A stretch of 64,000 nt of DNA from Mycolicibacterium hippocampi (lineage in GTDB: Bacteria; Actinomycetota; Actinomycetes; Mycobacteriales; Mycobacteriaceae): the NCBI RefSeq assembly GCF_010723735.1, contig NZ_BLLB01000002.1, forward strand, positions 5,022,001 through 5,086,000, written 5' to 3'. Shown one piece after another: positions 57,160-64,000 of the stretch (positions within the stretch are counted from its first letter, which is position 1; every line of letters starts with the position of its first letter). The position numbers were made by a program, and so were the translations under genes. The notes under the pieces are model-generated. The model did no database searches. It saw only the letters and a list, made by a program, of their open reading frames with translations, and was not told the origin of the DNA.

Positions 57160-58111
57160 GTCAGCCGGCTGATCGGTGGGAGGCCGCCGAGTGCGCTGTG
57201 ACGCCGTTGAGTGTTGTAGTACTCGAGCCAGGGTGCAAGGGCTGCGGCGCGGTGGGCATTGGAAGTGAAGACACGCTTGTAGGCCCATTCGGTCTGCAGG
57301 GTGCGGTTAAGCCGTTCCACCTTGCCGTTCTGCCAAGGGCAGTGCGGTTTGATGAACACTTGGCGGGCGCCCAGATCGGCGCAGATGTGGCCGATCGAGT
57401 AGCGATAGGCCCAAGCGTTGTCGGTCATCACGCATTCGATGGTGGCGATGCCGTGGGCGCGGAAGTTGGCTGCCGCTCGGTGCAGGAAGGCCGCGCAGGT
57501 GGCGCCTTTTCGTCGGTCAGGATTTCGGAGTAGGCCAGCCGCGAATGGTCATCGACGAGTGAGTGGATGAAGTCGAACCCGTTGCCATGCTTGCGGTCTC
57601 GGTCCGGCGCACGTTCCCGCCCGTGCGCCCGCCAGCCACCTCCGTCAGGGATGCGGCCCAGCTTTTTGACGTCCATGTGCACCAGTTCGCCCGGTCGGTC
57701 CCGCTCGTAGCGCACGGTGGTGGACTTCGAGGCTCGGATCACCTGACCGGTCATCGGATCGCAATCACGAAGGTGCGGCACTTGGCGCCGGTTGAGCACC
57801 CGCGACACCGTGCGGGCACATATTCCCAGCTTGGCGCTGATCTCGTCCGGGCCGCAGCGATGACGTCGCCGCCAAGCCACGATCTGGTTCTCCAGGCCGC
57901 GCGGAATGCGAGTGGGCATGGTGTGCGGACGTGAGGATCGGTCGAGCAGTCCGGCCTCGCCCTCGGACTCGAACCGGCTGACCCAGGTGTGCACGCACTT
58001 GCGTGACACTCCCATTGCGCTGGCGATATGGGCTTTGGACCAGCCAGCCTGATACCGGCGCACCATCAGCAGCCGGCCATGAAACGTCGTACGAGCATTA
58101 CGGTGGGACAC
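57147..58111 (-). pseudogene. IS481-family transposase, frameshifted
   Basis: A DDE transposase of about 320 residues in two overlapping frames. The first part (58111 to about 57510) has the helix-turn-helix MVRRYQAGWSKAHIASAMGV and the first catalytic aspartate (HMDVKKLGR), followed by SLVDDHSRLAYSEILTDEK. After AAAAGG at 57505-57510 the frame runs out as nonsense to a stop at 57428, while a -1 shift restores GATCAAFLHR and continues through MTDNAWAY (second Asp) and WQNGKVERLNRTL (catalytic Glu). One missing base explains the disruption; a programmed shift at A_AAG cannot be excluded. Confidence 0.85.
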
Positions 58112-58192
58112 GAGAACCTCCGGACGGTGGTGGACCTAGACAAGCCACACCCCACCCGGAGGTTCTCCTCACATCAAGCCAACACGCCCGTT

Positions 58193-58214
58193 ACCAACGT
58201 CATGTCCCGGTACA
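58193..58214. repeat. IS terminal inverted repeat, right
   Basis: ACCAACGTCATGTCCCGGTA followed by CA; complement of the left terminal repeat with three mismatches. Confidence 0.85.
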
Positions 58215-58220
58215 ACTAGA
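58215..58220. repeat. Target-site duplication, right
   Basis: ACTAGA, matching 57132-57137. On the minus strand its CTA is the TAG stop codon of the ABC-F gene. Confidence 0.9.
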
Positions 58221-59826
58221 GCTCCGTCAGCCTGTGGTCCTCCAGGCGCAACACCCGATCGACGCCCACCGCGTCGAGGAACGAATCGTCATGGCTGACA
58301 ACGAGGAACGCACCCCGATAAGCCGCGAGCGCGCTCTCCAGTTGGGCGACGCTGGTGAGGTCGAGATTGTTGGTCGGCTCGTCGAGCAGCAGCATCTGCG
58401 GCGCGGGCTCGGCGAAGAGCACGCTCGCCAGCGTCGCGCGCAATCGCTCACCTCCGGACAGCATTCGCACCGGTCGGTCGACGTCGTCGCCACGGAACAG
58501 GAACTGCGCCAACAAGTGCCTGCGCCGGGTCAGCGACAGGCTCGGTGCGAGCATCGCGAGATTCTCGGCAACGGTCCTGTCGTCATCGAGCAGATCCAGC
58601 CGTTGCGACAGGTACGCCACCCGGCCGTCGGCCACCTGGACCGATCCGGCGTCGGGTTCGGTCTCGCCGAGCAGCACCCGCAACAACGTGGTCTTGCCGG
58701 CACCGTTGGCGCCCGTCAGCGCGATCCGTTCCGGCCCGCGCACCACCAGGTCCAGCTCCGCAAACAACTCGCGACCGGCACGACACACCTGTAAACCATT
58801 GGCCTCCAACACGGTCCGGCCCGCCGGGACCGAGGTGTCGGGCAGGTCGAGCACAAGATCCCGATCGTCGCGCAGCGCCTGCTCGGCGTCGTCGAGACGC
58901 GCCTGGGCTTCGCCGAGACGTCTGGCGTGGACACCGTCTGCGCGCCCGGCGCTCTCCTGTGCTCTGCGTTTCATCGCCCCTGCCACGATCTTCGGCAGCC
59001 CGGCGTCCTTGAGATTGCGCTTGGCGGTACCGGAGCGGCGCGCCTCCCTTTCGCGGGCGGTCTGCCGCTGCGCCTTCTCCCGCTTGAGATGCTGCTCGGC
59101 ACTGCGGACGGCGGCCTCTGCGTGCCGCGCGGCCTCGTCGACCGCGGCTTGATAGCTGGTGAAATCTCCTCCGTAGAAATCCATTTCGCCACGATGCAGC
59201 TCGGCGATCCGATCCATCCGGTCCAGCAGAACTCGGTCATGGCTGACCAGAAGCAGGCAACCCGCGTAGTCGTCGAGCGCGGCGTAGAGGCGTCGCCGGG
59301 CTGCCCTGTCGAGGTTGTTGGTCGGCTCGTCGAGTAGCAGGACATCGGGCCGGCGCAACAGTTCCCGGGCCACCCCGAGAGTGACCACCTCGCCACCGGA
59401 GAGCGTACGCAGCGACCGGTCGAGGGAGACGCCGCCCAGGCCGAGACGGTCGAGTTGGGCGTGGGTGCGCTCCTCGATGTCCCAGTCGTCGCCGATCGCG
59501 GCGAACACCGCCTCACTGGAATCGCCCGCGGCCAGCGCATCGAGCGCGTGGATCGTCGGGGCGACCCCGAGCAGCTGGGCGACGCTGCGGTCGTCGAGCA
59601 ACGGCAGCGTCTGGGACAGATAACCGACCGTGCCGTCCACGGTCACCGCTCCCGCTGTGGGGCGCAGGTCGCCGGCGATCAGGCGCAGCAGCGTGCTCTT
59701 GCCTGCGCCGTTGGGGGCGACCAGGCCGGTGCGGCCGGCGCCGACGGTGAACGACAGGTCGGCGAACAGCGATGTGCCGTTGGGCCATGCGAACGACACA
59801 CCGGAAAAGGTCACTGAGGAAGACAT
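58216..59826 (-). CDS. ABC-F ATPase (antibiotic-resistance/translation factor type)
   Basis: 536-residue soluble tandem-ATPase with no membrane domain. NBD1 has Walker A APNGAGKSTLLRL, signature TLSGGEVVTL and LLLDEPTNNLDR; NBD2 has TGANGAGKTTLLRV, MLSGGERLRATLA and LLLDEPTNNLDLTS. The inter-domain linker (about residues 235-315) is a basic coiled-coil hairpin rich in Arg/Lys, the element ABC-F proteins insert into the ribosomal E-site. Length and linker fit the ribosome-protection or translation-regulating group. ATG 59826 is 7 nt from a GGGAG site that is sequestered in a hairpin. Stop TAG lies in the IS target duplication. Confidence 0.9.
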   Translation of the reverse strand: MSSSVTFSGVSFAWPNGTSLFADLSFTVGAGRTGLVAPNGAGKSTLLRLIAGDLRPTAGAVTVDGTVGYLSQTLPLLDDRSVAQLLGVAPTIHALDALAAGDSSEAVFAAIGDDWDIEERTHAQLDRLGLGGVSLDRSLRTLSGGEVVTLGVARELLRRPDVLLLDEPTNNLDRAARRRLYAALDDYAGCLLLVSHDRVLLDRMDRIAELHRGEMDFYGGDFTSYQAAVDEAARHAEAAVRSAEQHLKREKAQRQTAREREARRSGTAKRNLKDAGLPKIVAGAMKRRAQESAGRADGVHARRLGEAQARLDDAEQALRDDRDLVLDLPDTSVPAGRTVLEANGLQVCRAGRELFAELDLVVRGPERIALTGANGAGKTTLLRVLLGETEPDAGSVQVADGRVAYLSQRLDLLDDDRTVAENLAMLAPSLSLTRRRHLLAQFLFRGDDVDRPVRMLSGGERLRATLASVLFAEPAPQMLLLDEPTNNLDLTSVAQLESALAAYRGAFLVVSHDDSFLDAVGVDRVLRLEDHRLTEL

Positions 59827-59827
59827 G

Positions 59828-59862
59828 CGGGAACTCCCGTGAAGCGGGCAGCAACAGGCCCG
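59828..59862 (-). promoter_or_regulatory. Mutually exclusive hairpins in ABC-F leader
   Basis: On the minus strand three overlapping pairings compete: CGGGC/GCCCG (59862-59858 with 59849-59845), CCCG/CGGG (59848-59845 with 59839-59836), and CGGG-AGTT-CCCG (59839-59828). The last one hides the GGGAG ribosome-binding site directly before ATG 59826. No T-run is present, so control would be of translation. Confidence 0.5.
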
Positions 59863-59887
59863 AAGATCAGGATTGGGGACGTGCGGA

Positions 59888-59909
59888 TTCTCCGGAACTA
59901 TCCGGAGAA
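59888..59909 (-). promoter_or_regulatory. Perfect 9-bp hairpin at end of leader peptide
   Basis: TTCTCCGGA-TAGT-TCCGGAGAA on the minus strand (59909-59888). The loop contains the TAG stop of the upstream leader ORF, so a ribosome on the leader would open this stem. Confidence 0.6.
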
Positions 59910-59927
59910 GTGGTCTGCTCCCAGCAT
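59898..59927 (-). CDS. Putative leader peptide of the ABC-F gene (9 codons)
   Basis: ATG 59927 opens the short frame MLGADHFSG, ending at TAG 59900-59898. A TACCCT -10 lies exactly 7 nt upstream (59940-59935), so it would be translated from a leaderless message. The stop lies in the loop of the 59888-59909 hairpin and the frame ends about 70 nt before the ABC-F start. Peptides of this kind act in ribosome-stalling attenuation of resistance genes. No experimental support; it may be chance. Confidence 0.4.
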   Translation of the reverse strand: MLGADHFSG

Positions 59928-59949
59928 GTTTCCCAGGGTATCCGCGCCG

Positions 59950-61050
59950 TCAAGCGGTTAGATACCGCCGGAGTATGTCGGTCACCGCGGTGATCTGTTC
60001 GGCGTCGACGCGTTCGTCGGAGCGGTGCGCCAGGTTGGGGTCACCGGGGCCGTAGTTGACGGCGGGGATGCCCAGCGCCGCGAACCTCGACACGTCGGTC
60101 CAGCCGTACTTGGCCCGTACCTGCCCCCCGGCGGCGTCGACGAGCCTGGCCGCTGCGGGCCGGCCCAGACCCGGAAGTGCCCCGGCCGCCGAATCGGTGA
60201 GGTCGATCCCGACGTCGAGGCCATCGAAGACCTCACACACGTGGGTGTAGGCCTGATCGACGCTGCGATCCGGAGCGAACCGGAAGTTGACCGTCACCGT
60301 GGCCGCGTCGGGGATGACGTTTCCGGCGATGCCCCCGTCGATGCGCACTGCGGACAAGCCCTCGCGGTAGAGGCAGCCGTCGATGTCCACACTGCGCGCC
60401 TGATACTGCGTGAGCCTGGCCAGCACCTCACCCAGCTTGTGGACCGCATTGTCGCCCAGCCACGACCGGGCGGAGTGCGCCCTGGTTCCGGTAGCGCTGA
60501 TCACCACGCGCAGGGTGCCCTGGCACCCTGCCTCGATGAAGCCCCCAGACGGCTCCCCGAGGATTGCGACGTCGGCGTCGAGCCACTCGGGCAGCTCCCG
60601 CTCGATGCGGCCGAGACCGTTGGCCGAGGCCTCGATCTCCTCGCAGTCGTACATCACCAGGGTGAGGTCGTGGGCGGGGTCGGCGACGGTGGCGGCCAGA
60701 TGCAGGAACACCGCGTCGCCCGATTTCATGTCCGAGGTGCCGCAGCCGTGCAGTACCCCGTCGACCAGCCGGCTGGGCACGTTGTCGGCCGCGGGCACGG
60801 TGTCGGTGTGCCCGGCCAGCAGAACCCGTGTCGGCTTTCCGAAGTGGGTGCGGGCGAGCACGGCGTCACCGTGGCGGATCACCTCGAAACCGGTGGTCTG
60901 CTCGCGCAGCGCCGCCTCGATCTCGTCGGCGATGCGCTTCTCGTGCCGGGATTCGCTGGGGATGTCGACCAACGCCGCGGTCAGCGCGATCGGGTCACCG
61001 TGTAGGTCAAGCGATGAGCCGCTCGGGCGAAGAGCCGACGATGAAGCCAC
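59950..61050 (-). CDS. dapE: Succinyl-diaminopimelate desuccinylase DapE
   Basis: 366-residue M20-family zinc amidohydrolase of lysine/meso-diaminopimelate synthesis. Metal and substrate motifs are AGHTDTVP (His), GCGTSDMKSGDAV (bridging Asp), YDCEEIEASANG (catalytic Glu pair) and GTRAHSARSWLGDNA. The last part, KYGWTDVSRFAALGIPAVNYGPGDPNLAH, is the family C-terminus. GTG 61050 is 7 nt from a TAACGT -10, so it is taken although the family normally starts near TTG 61011 (LDLHGDP). It is divergent from dapD and both act in the same pathway. Confidence 0.93.
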   Translation of the reverse strand: MASSSALRPSGSSLDLHGDPIALTAALVDIPSESRHEKRIADEIEAALREQTTGFEVIRHGDAVLARTHFGKPTRVLLAGHTDTVPAADNVPSRLVDGVLHGCGTSDMKSGDAVFLHLAATVADPAHDLTLVMYDCEEIEASANGLGRIERELPEWLDADVAILGEPSGGFIEAGCQGTLRVVISATGTRAHSARSWLGDNAVHKLGEVLARLTQYQARSVDIDGCLYREGLSAVRIDGGIAGNVIPDAATVTVNFRFAPDRSVDQAYTHVCEVFDGLDVGIDLTDSAAGALPGLGRPAAARLVDAAGGQVRAKYGWTDVSRFAALGIPAVNYGPGDPNLAHRSDERVDAEQITAVTDILRRYLTA

Positions 61051-61074
61051 ACCGTTGACGTTAGTCTGACCCCC
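61051..61074. promoter_or_regulatory. 24-bp bidirectional leaderless promoter dapE/dapD
   Basis: The gap between GTG 61050 (minus) and GTG 61075 (plus) is 24 bp. Minus -10 TAACGT (61063-61058) and plus -10 TAGTCT (61062-61067) overlap by the shared TA at 61062-61063, and each is followed by exactly 7 nt before its start codon. The same geometry is seen at 33483-33506. Confidence 0.6.
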
Positions 61075-62019
61075 GTGACTTCTGCATCAGGCGTCGGCGT
61101 GGCGACCATCGCCGCCGACGGGACGGTTCTGGATACCTGGTTCCCGGCACCCGAGCTGACCGGCGACGCACCGTCGGGGACGGCCCGGCTGTCGGTGGCC
61201 GAGGTGCCCGACGAGTTGGCGGCGCTGGCGGGCCGCGACGAGGATCGCGACGTCGAGACCGTGGTCGTGCGCACCGTCATCGCGTCGCTCGATGACAAGC
61301 CCGCCGACGGGTACGACGCCTACCTGCGGTTGCACCTGCTCTCCCACCGGCTGGTCCAGCCGCGCGGCGCCAACGTGGACGGGATCTTCGGGGTGCTGGC
61401 CAACGTCGTGTGGACCAACTTCGGACCGTGCGCGGTCGAGGGCTTCGAGACCGTCCGGGCTCGGTTGCGCCGCCGCGGCTCGGTCACCGTCTACGGGATC
61501 GACAAGTTCCCGCGCATGGTCGACTACGTCACCCCGACGGGGGTGCGCATCGCCGACGCCGACCGGGTGCGGCTGGGCGCCCACCTCGCGGCGGGCACGA
61601 CGGTGATGCACGAGGGCTTCGTGAACTACAACGCGGGCACCCTGGGCTCCTCGATGGTCGAGGGCCGGATCTCGGCCGGTGTGGTGGTCGACGACGGCTC
61701 CGATGTCGGCGGCGGCGCCTCGATCATGGGGACGCTGTCGGGCGGCGGCAAGGAGGTCATCTCGGTGGGCAAACGCTGTCTGCTGGGCGCCAACGCCGGA
61801 CTGGGGATCTCCCTGGGCGACGACTGCGTGATCGAGGCCGGCCTCTACGTCACCGCGGGCACCAAGGTGCAGACGGGCGATGGTCAGACCGTCAAGGCGC
61901 GTGAGCTGTCCGGGGCGAACAACCTGCTGTTCCGGCGCAACTCGGTGACCGGCGCGGTCGAAGTCGTCAAGCGAGACGGCACCGGCATCACGCTCAACGA
62001 GGCCCTGCACGCCAACTAG
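61075..62019 (+). CDS. dapD: 2,3,4,5-tetrahydrodipicolinate N-succinyltransferase DapD
   Basis: 314-residue left-handed beta-helix enzyme that succinylates tetrahydrodipicolinate upstream of DapE. Hexapeptide-repeat features appear in the C-terminal half (GTTVMHEGFVNYNAGTLGSS, SVGKRCLLGANAGLGISLGDD). The N-terminal part has the actinobacterial DapD layout with LHLLSHRLVQPRGANVDGIFG. GTG 61075 follows the bidirectional promoter. Together with dapE the window holds two consecutive but divergently transcribed steps of diaminopimelate synthesis. Confidence 0.94.
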   Translation: MTSASGVGVATIAADGTVLDTWFPAPELTGDAPSGTARLSVAEVPDELAALAGRDEDRDVETVVVRTVIASLDDKPADGYDAYLRLHLLSHRLVQPRGANVDGIFGVLANVVWTNFGPCAVEGFETVRARLRRRGSVTVYGIDKFPRMVDYVTPTGVRIADADRVRLGAHLAAGTTVMHEGFVNYNAGTLGSSMVEGRISAGVVVDDGSDVGGGASIMGTLSGGGKEVISVGKRCLLGANAGLGISLGDDCVIEAGLYVTAGTKVQTGDGQTVKARELSGANNLLFRRNSVTGAVEVVKRDGTGITLNEALHAN

Positions 62020-62031
62020 CCTCCGCGAGCG

Positions 62032-62703
62032 CTACCCCGCCGCGTTGGGCAGCAGCGGCGGACAGTTGCCGTTCGCATCGACCGCGAGCTCGAAATGCCA
62101 GATTTCGTTCGCATAGATCTGGCACAGCCCGAACTGTCTGCCGTTGCCGATCAGCCACCTGTCGGCTTCCACCGGGCCGATGTCGATCGCCTGCCCCGTC
62201 ACATGTCTGGACACTTCCGGCGTCGCGACGAGCTCGGCGGCGGCATCGACGCTGCCGTAGGTTTGCACCGCGTTGTCGAACAACCGCTGTTGGAAACCTC
62301 TCGAGCGCCAGCCCGAGGTGACCCATAGCTGTACTCCCTGAGCCTCGGCGGCACGGGCTGCGTCCTGCACGGCCTGTAGCAGCGCCGGCTCGAGTTGCGA
62401 GAGAATGGGATTGGCGGTGTCGAACGGCGAAAGCATGGTCCCGTCGGGCAACCAACCGCCGGTGGTGTCGACGGCACCGGGACCGATGCTGAGGGCGTCG
62501 GCGGGCGGCACCTCCGGCTCCGGCGCCGGGGGCACTTCGATGCTGGTCTGCATCAGCGCCACCTGCGGTGACTGGCCGCAGGCCGCCAGCACACCGACAG
62601 CGAGCGCTCCGCCGATCGCCACGAGCGTGCGGCATCTGCCGGCAGAGGGCGGCGTGTTGCGTGCAGACACGCCCGCTCGCGGGACGATGGGCCTCAGACC
62701 CAT
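62032..62703 (-). CDS. M15-family D-alanyl-D-alanine carboxypeptidase lipoprotein
   Basis: 223-residue VanY-like lipoprotein. The signal ends with the lipobox LAAC at C42 after a basic N-region (RNTPPSAGRCRTLVAIGGALAVGVLAAC). Zinc ligands are visible: SRHVTGQAIDIG (His, Asp) and EIWHFE (His with catalytic Glu). It trims peptidoglycan peptides on the outer side of the membrane. The N-terminal 25 residues before the hydrophobic core are unusually long. Its start overlaps the end of the fadD36-like gene by 10 nt. Confidence 0.87.
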   Translation of the reverse strand: MGLRPIVPRAGVSARNTPPSAGRCRTLVAIGGALAVGVLAACGQSPQVALMQTSIEVPPAPEPEVPPADALSIGPGAVDTTGGWLPDGTMLSPFDTANPILSQLEPALLQAVQDAARAAEAQGVQLWVTSGWRSRGFQQRLFDNAVQTYGSVDAAAELVATPEVSRHVTGQAIDIGPVEADRWLIGNGRQFGLCQIYANEIWHFELAVDANGNCPPLLPNAAG

Positions 62704-64000
62704 TGCACCAGTTCCTTCTTCAGCACCTTGCCCATCGCGTTGCGGGGCAGGCTGTCCACCAGCCGGACCACCCGCGGCCGCTTGTGCGCCGAGAGCTGCT
62801 GCGCCACGAACTCGATCAGCTCGTCCGGCGAGGCGTCACCGACCACGAACGCGACGATGCGCTGGCCCAGGTCATCGTCGGGCGCACCCACGACCGCGAC
62901 CTCCTGCACACCGGCGTGCCCCAGCAGCACGGTCTCGATCTCGCCGGCCCCTACCCGGAAGCCGCCCGTCTTGATCAGATCCACCGATTCGCGACCCACG
63001 ATCCGGTGCATGCCGTCGCCGTCGATGACGGCGACATCGCCGGTGTGGTACCAGCCGTCGGCCGCGAGCACCTCGGCGGTGGCGTCGGGACGGTTCAGAT
63101 AGCCGTCGAACATCGTCGGGCTCTGAACCTGCAGCCGGCCAATGGTTTCCCCGTCATGTGCCACCTCCTCGCCGGTCTCGGCGGTCAACCGGGTCCGCAC
63201 CCCGGTCAGCGGCAGCCCGACCCAGCCCGGCCTGCGCTCGCCCGCGGCCAGCGTGCTCAGCGTGATCAGGGTTTCGGTGCTGCCGTAGCGCTCCACGGGC
63301 TGGTGCCCGCTCAACGCGGCGAGCCCGTCGAACACCGGGACGGGCAGCGGCGCGCTGCCGGAGACGAGCAGCCGCGCGGGTGCCAGCGCGCGCGCCGCGC
63401 CGTCCTCGACGATCCGCGACCACACCGTCGGGACCCCGAAGAACAACGATCCGCCCCCCTCCGACGCGGCCTGCGCGTACGCCGCCGGGCTGGGTTTGCC
63501 GGTGTGCACGAAGCGGTTTCCGATGCGCAGCGACCCGAGCAGACCCAGCACCAGACCGTGTACGTGGTACAGCGGCAGCCCGTGCACCAAGGTGTCGTCC
63601 GCGGTCCACTGCCAGGCCTCGGCGAGCATGTCGATGTCGGCCGCGATCGCCCGACGGCTCACCACCACGCCCTTGGGCGCTCCGGTGGTGCCGGAGGTGT
63701 AGATGATCAGCGCGGCGGCCTCGGGCGGGGGCTCGGCGTAGCGGTGCCACGAGCGGGCATGCAGCCGCACCGGGATGTGCGGCAGCGCGTCCTGCCCGTC
63801 GGCGTGCCCGGGCCTTTCCCCCAGCCACGCCTGGGCCCCGGAGTCGGTGAGGATGTGGTGCCGCTCGGCTGCGCCGACGTCGGCGGGCACCGGCACCACC
63901 GGCACGCCGGCGATCAGGCAGCCCGCGATGGCCAGCACCGTGGCGGGGGTGGGGGTGGCCAGCACGGCGACCCGGCCGGCGACCGCCACCCGCTCCGCGA
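62694..64000 (-). CDS. fadD36: Acyl-CoA synthetase FadD36-like (5' end beyond window)
   Basis: The frame is open to the right edge, so the start lies outside the window; about 435 residues are visible. Adenylate-forming motifs are IIYTSGTTGAPKGVVVSRRA, YGSTETLITLS, TGDVAVIDGDGMHRIVGRESVDLIKTGGFRV and PRNAMGKVLKKELVQWV (catalytic lysine near the C-terminus). Overall it resembles FadD36 (Rv1193), a short acyl-CoA synthetase without a long N-terminal extension. The substrate chain length cannot be read from sequence. Confidence 0.87.
   Translation of the reverse strand, partial: AERVAVAGRVAVLATPTPATVLAIAGCLIAGVPVVPVPADVGAAERHHILTDSGAQAWLGERPGHADGQDALPHIPVRLHARSWHRYAEPPPEAAALIIYTSGTTGAPKGVVVSRRAIAADIDMLAEAWQWTADDTLVHGLPLYHVHGLVLGLLGSLRIGNRFVHTGKPSPAAYAQAASEGGGSLFFGVPTVWSRIVEDGAARALAPARLLVSGSAPLPVPVFDGLAALSGHQPVERYGSTETLITLSTLAAGERRPGWVGLPLTGVRTRLTAETGEEVAHDGETIGRLQVQSPTMFDGYLNRPDATAEVLAADGWYHTGDVAVIDGDGMHRIVGRESVDLIKTGGFRVGAGEIETVLLGHAGVQEVAVVGAPDDDLGQRIVAFVVGDASPDELIEFVAQQLSAHKRPRVVRLVDSLPRNAMGKVLKKELVQWV

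Larger units (their letters stand above)
57138..58214. mobile_element. IS481-family insertion sequence (1077 bp)
   Basis: Bounded by 22-bp imperfect inverted repeats (57138-57159 and 58193-58214; 19 of 22 match, inner 12 identical) beginning TGTAC, and by 6-bp direct repeats ACTAGA. It encodes one IS481-type transposase on the minus strand, broken by a frameshift. The 6-bp duplication at a CTAG core is what is known for IS481 and IS1002 of Bordetella. Confidence 0.92.

Noticed and set aside
1..64000. tRNA, rRNA, tmRNA, CRISPR arrays, prophage genes, replication origin
   Set aside because: Read for typical signatures (CCA ends, GTTCGA T-loops, repeats, DnaA boxes); nothing convincing found.

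Overview
The window is high-GC actinobacterial DNA, most likely from a rapidly growing Mycobacterium (Mycolicibacterium). Protein by protein, the core genes match the M. tuberculosis Rv1259-to-Rv1193 segment as I remember it, in nearly the same order: udgB, tap, FAD oxidase, CYP130, TetR, acyltransferase, deaD, lprE, the Rv1251c nuclease-helicase, an MFS pump, Rv1249c, kgd, an SDR, lpqZ, corA, Rv1234 to Rv1230c, mrp, tatB, htrA, rseA, sigE, Rv1220c to Rv1217c, glgC, glgM, Rv1211, tag, Rv1209, gpgS, folP2, fadD6, a LOG protein, Rv1204c, dapE, dapD and fadD36. No tRNA, rRNA, CRISPR array, prophage or replication origin was seen.

Layout. 1-8.6 kb: DNA repair (udgB), drug efflux (tap), a lower-GC PAS-GGDEF gene that interrupts conserved order, a CYP130-TetR operon, and an IdeR-box siderophore-interacting protein. 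8.6-21.3 kb: DEAD-box helicase, lipoprotein LprE, a 1145-residue Cas4-like nuclease/DEDD/SF1 helicase, two redox genes and two MFS exporters. 21.5-30 kb: central carbon metabolism (Kgd, malic enzyme), LpqZ and CorA. 30-38 kb: small envelope and stress proteins, a CitE-like lyase, a soluble MgtE-N/CBS protein, a lytic transglycosylase and Mrp. 38-41.4 kb: the envelope-stress block tatB-htrA-rseA-sigE. 41.5-46.3 kb: a methyltransferase, then a TetR/ABC-exporter operon with a tandem operator over the start codon. 46.4-54.7 kb: glycogen/alpha-glucan and methylglucose-lipopolysaccharide genes (glgC, glgM, gpgS) with folP2 and fadD6. 54.7-64 kb: a STAND-like ATPase, an orphan type VII substrate, an IS481-family insertion, an ABC-F gene with a candidate attenuator leader, dapE/dapD, a lipoprotein carboxypeptidase and an acyl-CoA synthetase cut by the window edge.

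The most interesting signals lie outside the ordinary genes. (1) A 9-codon leader ORF with mutually exclusive hairpins precedes the ABC-F gene. (2) An IS481-type element has landed in a CTAG that served as the stop codon of both flanking convergent genes, so neither protein changed. (3) Two divergent pairs (dapE/dapD and a CitE-like gene/Rv1232c-like gene) are separated by exactly 24 bp, which is fully accounted for by two overlapping -10 elements and two 7-nt spacers; each looks like a bidirectional leaderless promoter. (4) There are at least two families of dispersed intergenic palindromes. (5) LpqZ appears to need a CTG start overlapping the malic-enzyme stop. (6) The trehalose-importer genes expected beside corA are missing.

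Start codons were chosen by Shine-Dalgarno sequence, by a TANNNT -10 element lying 6-9 nt upstream (leaderless pattern), by 1-8 nt overlaps, or by remembered family N-termini. No database search was run, so all family names are from recognition of motifs and overall sequence.
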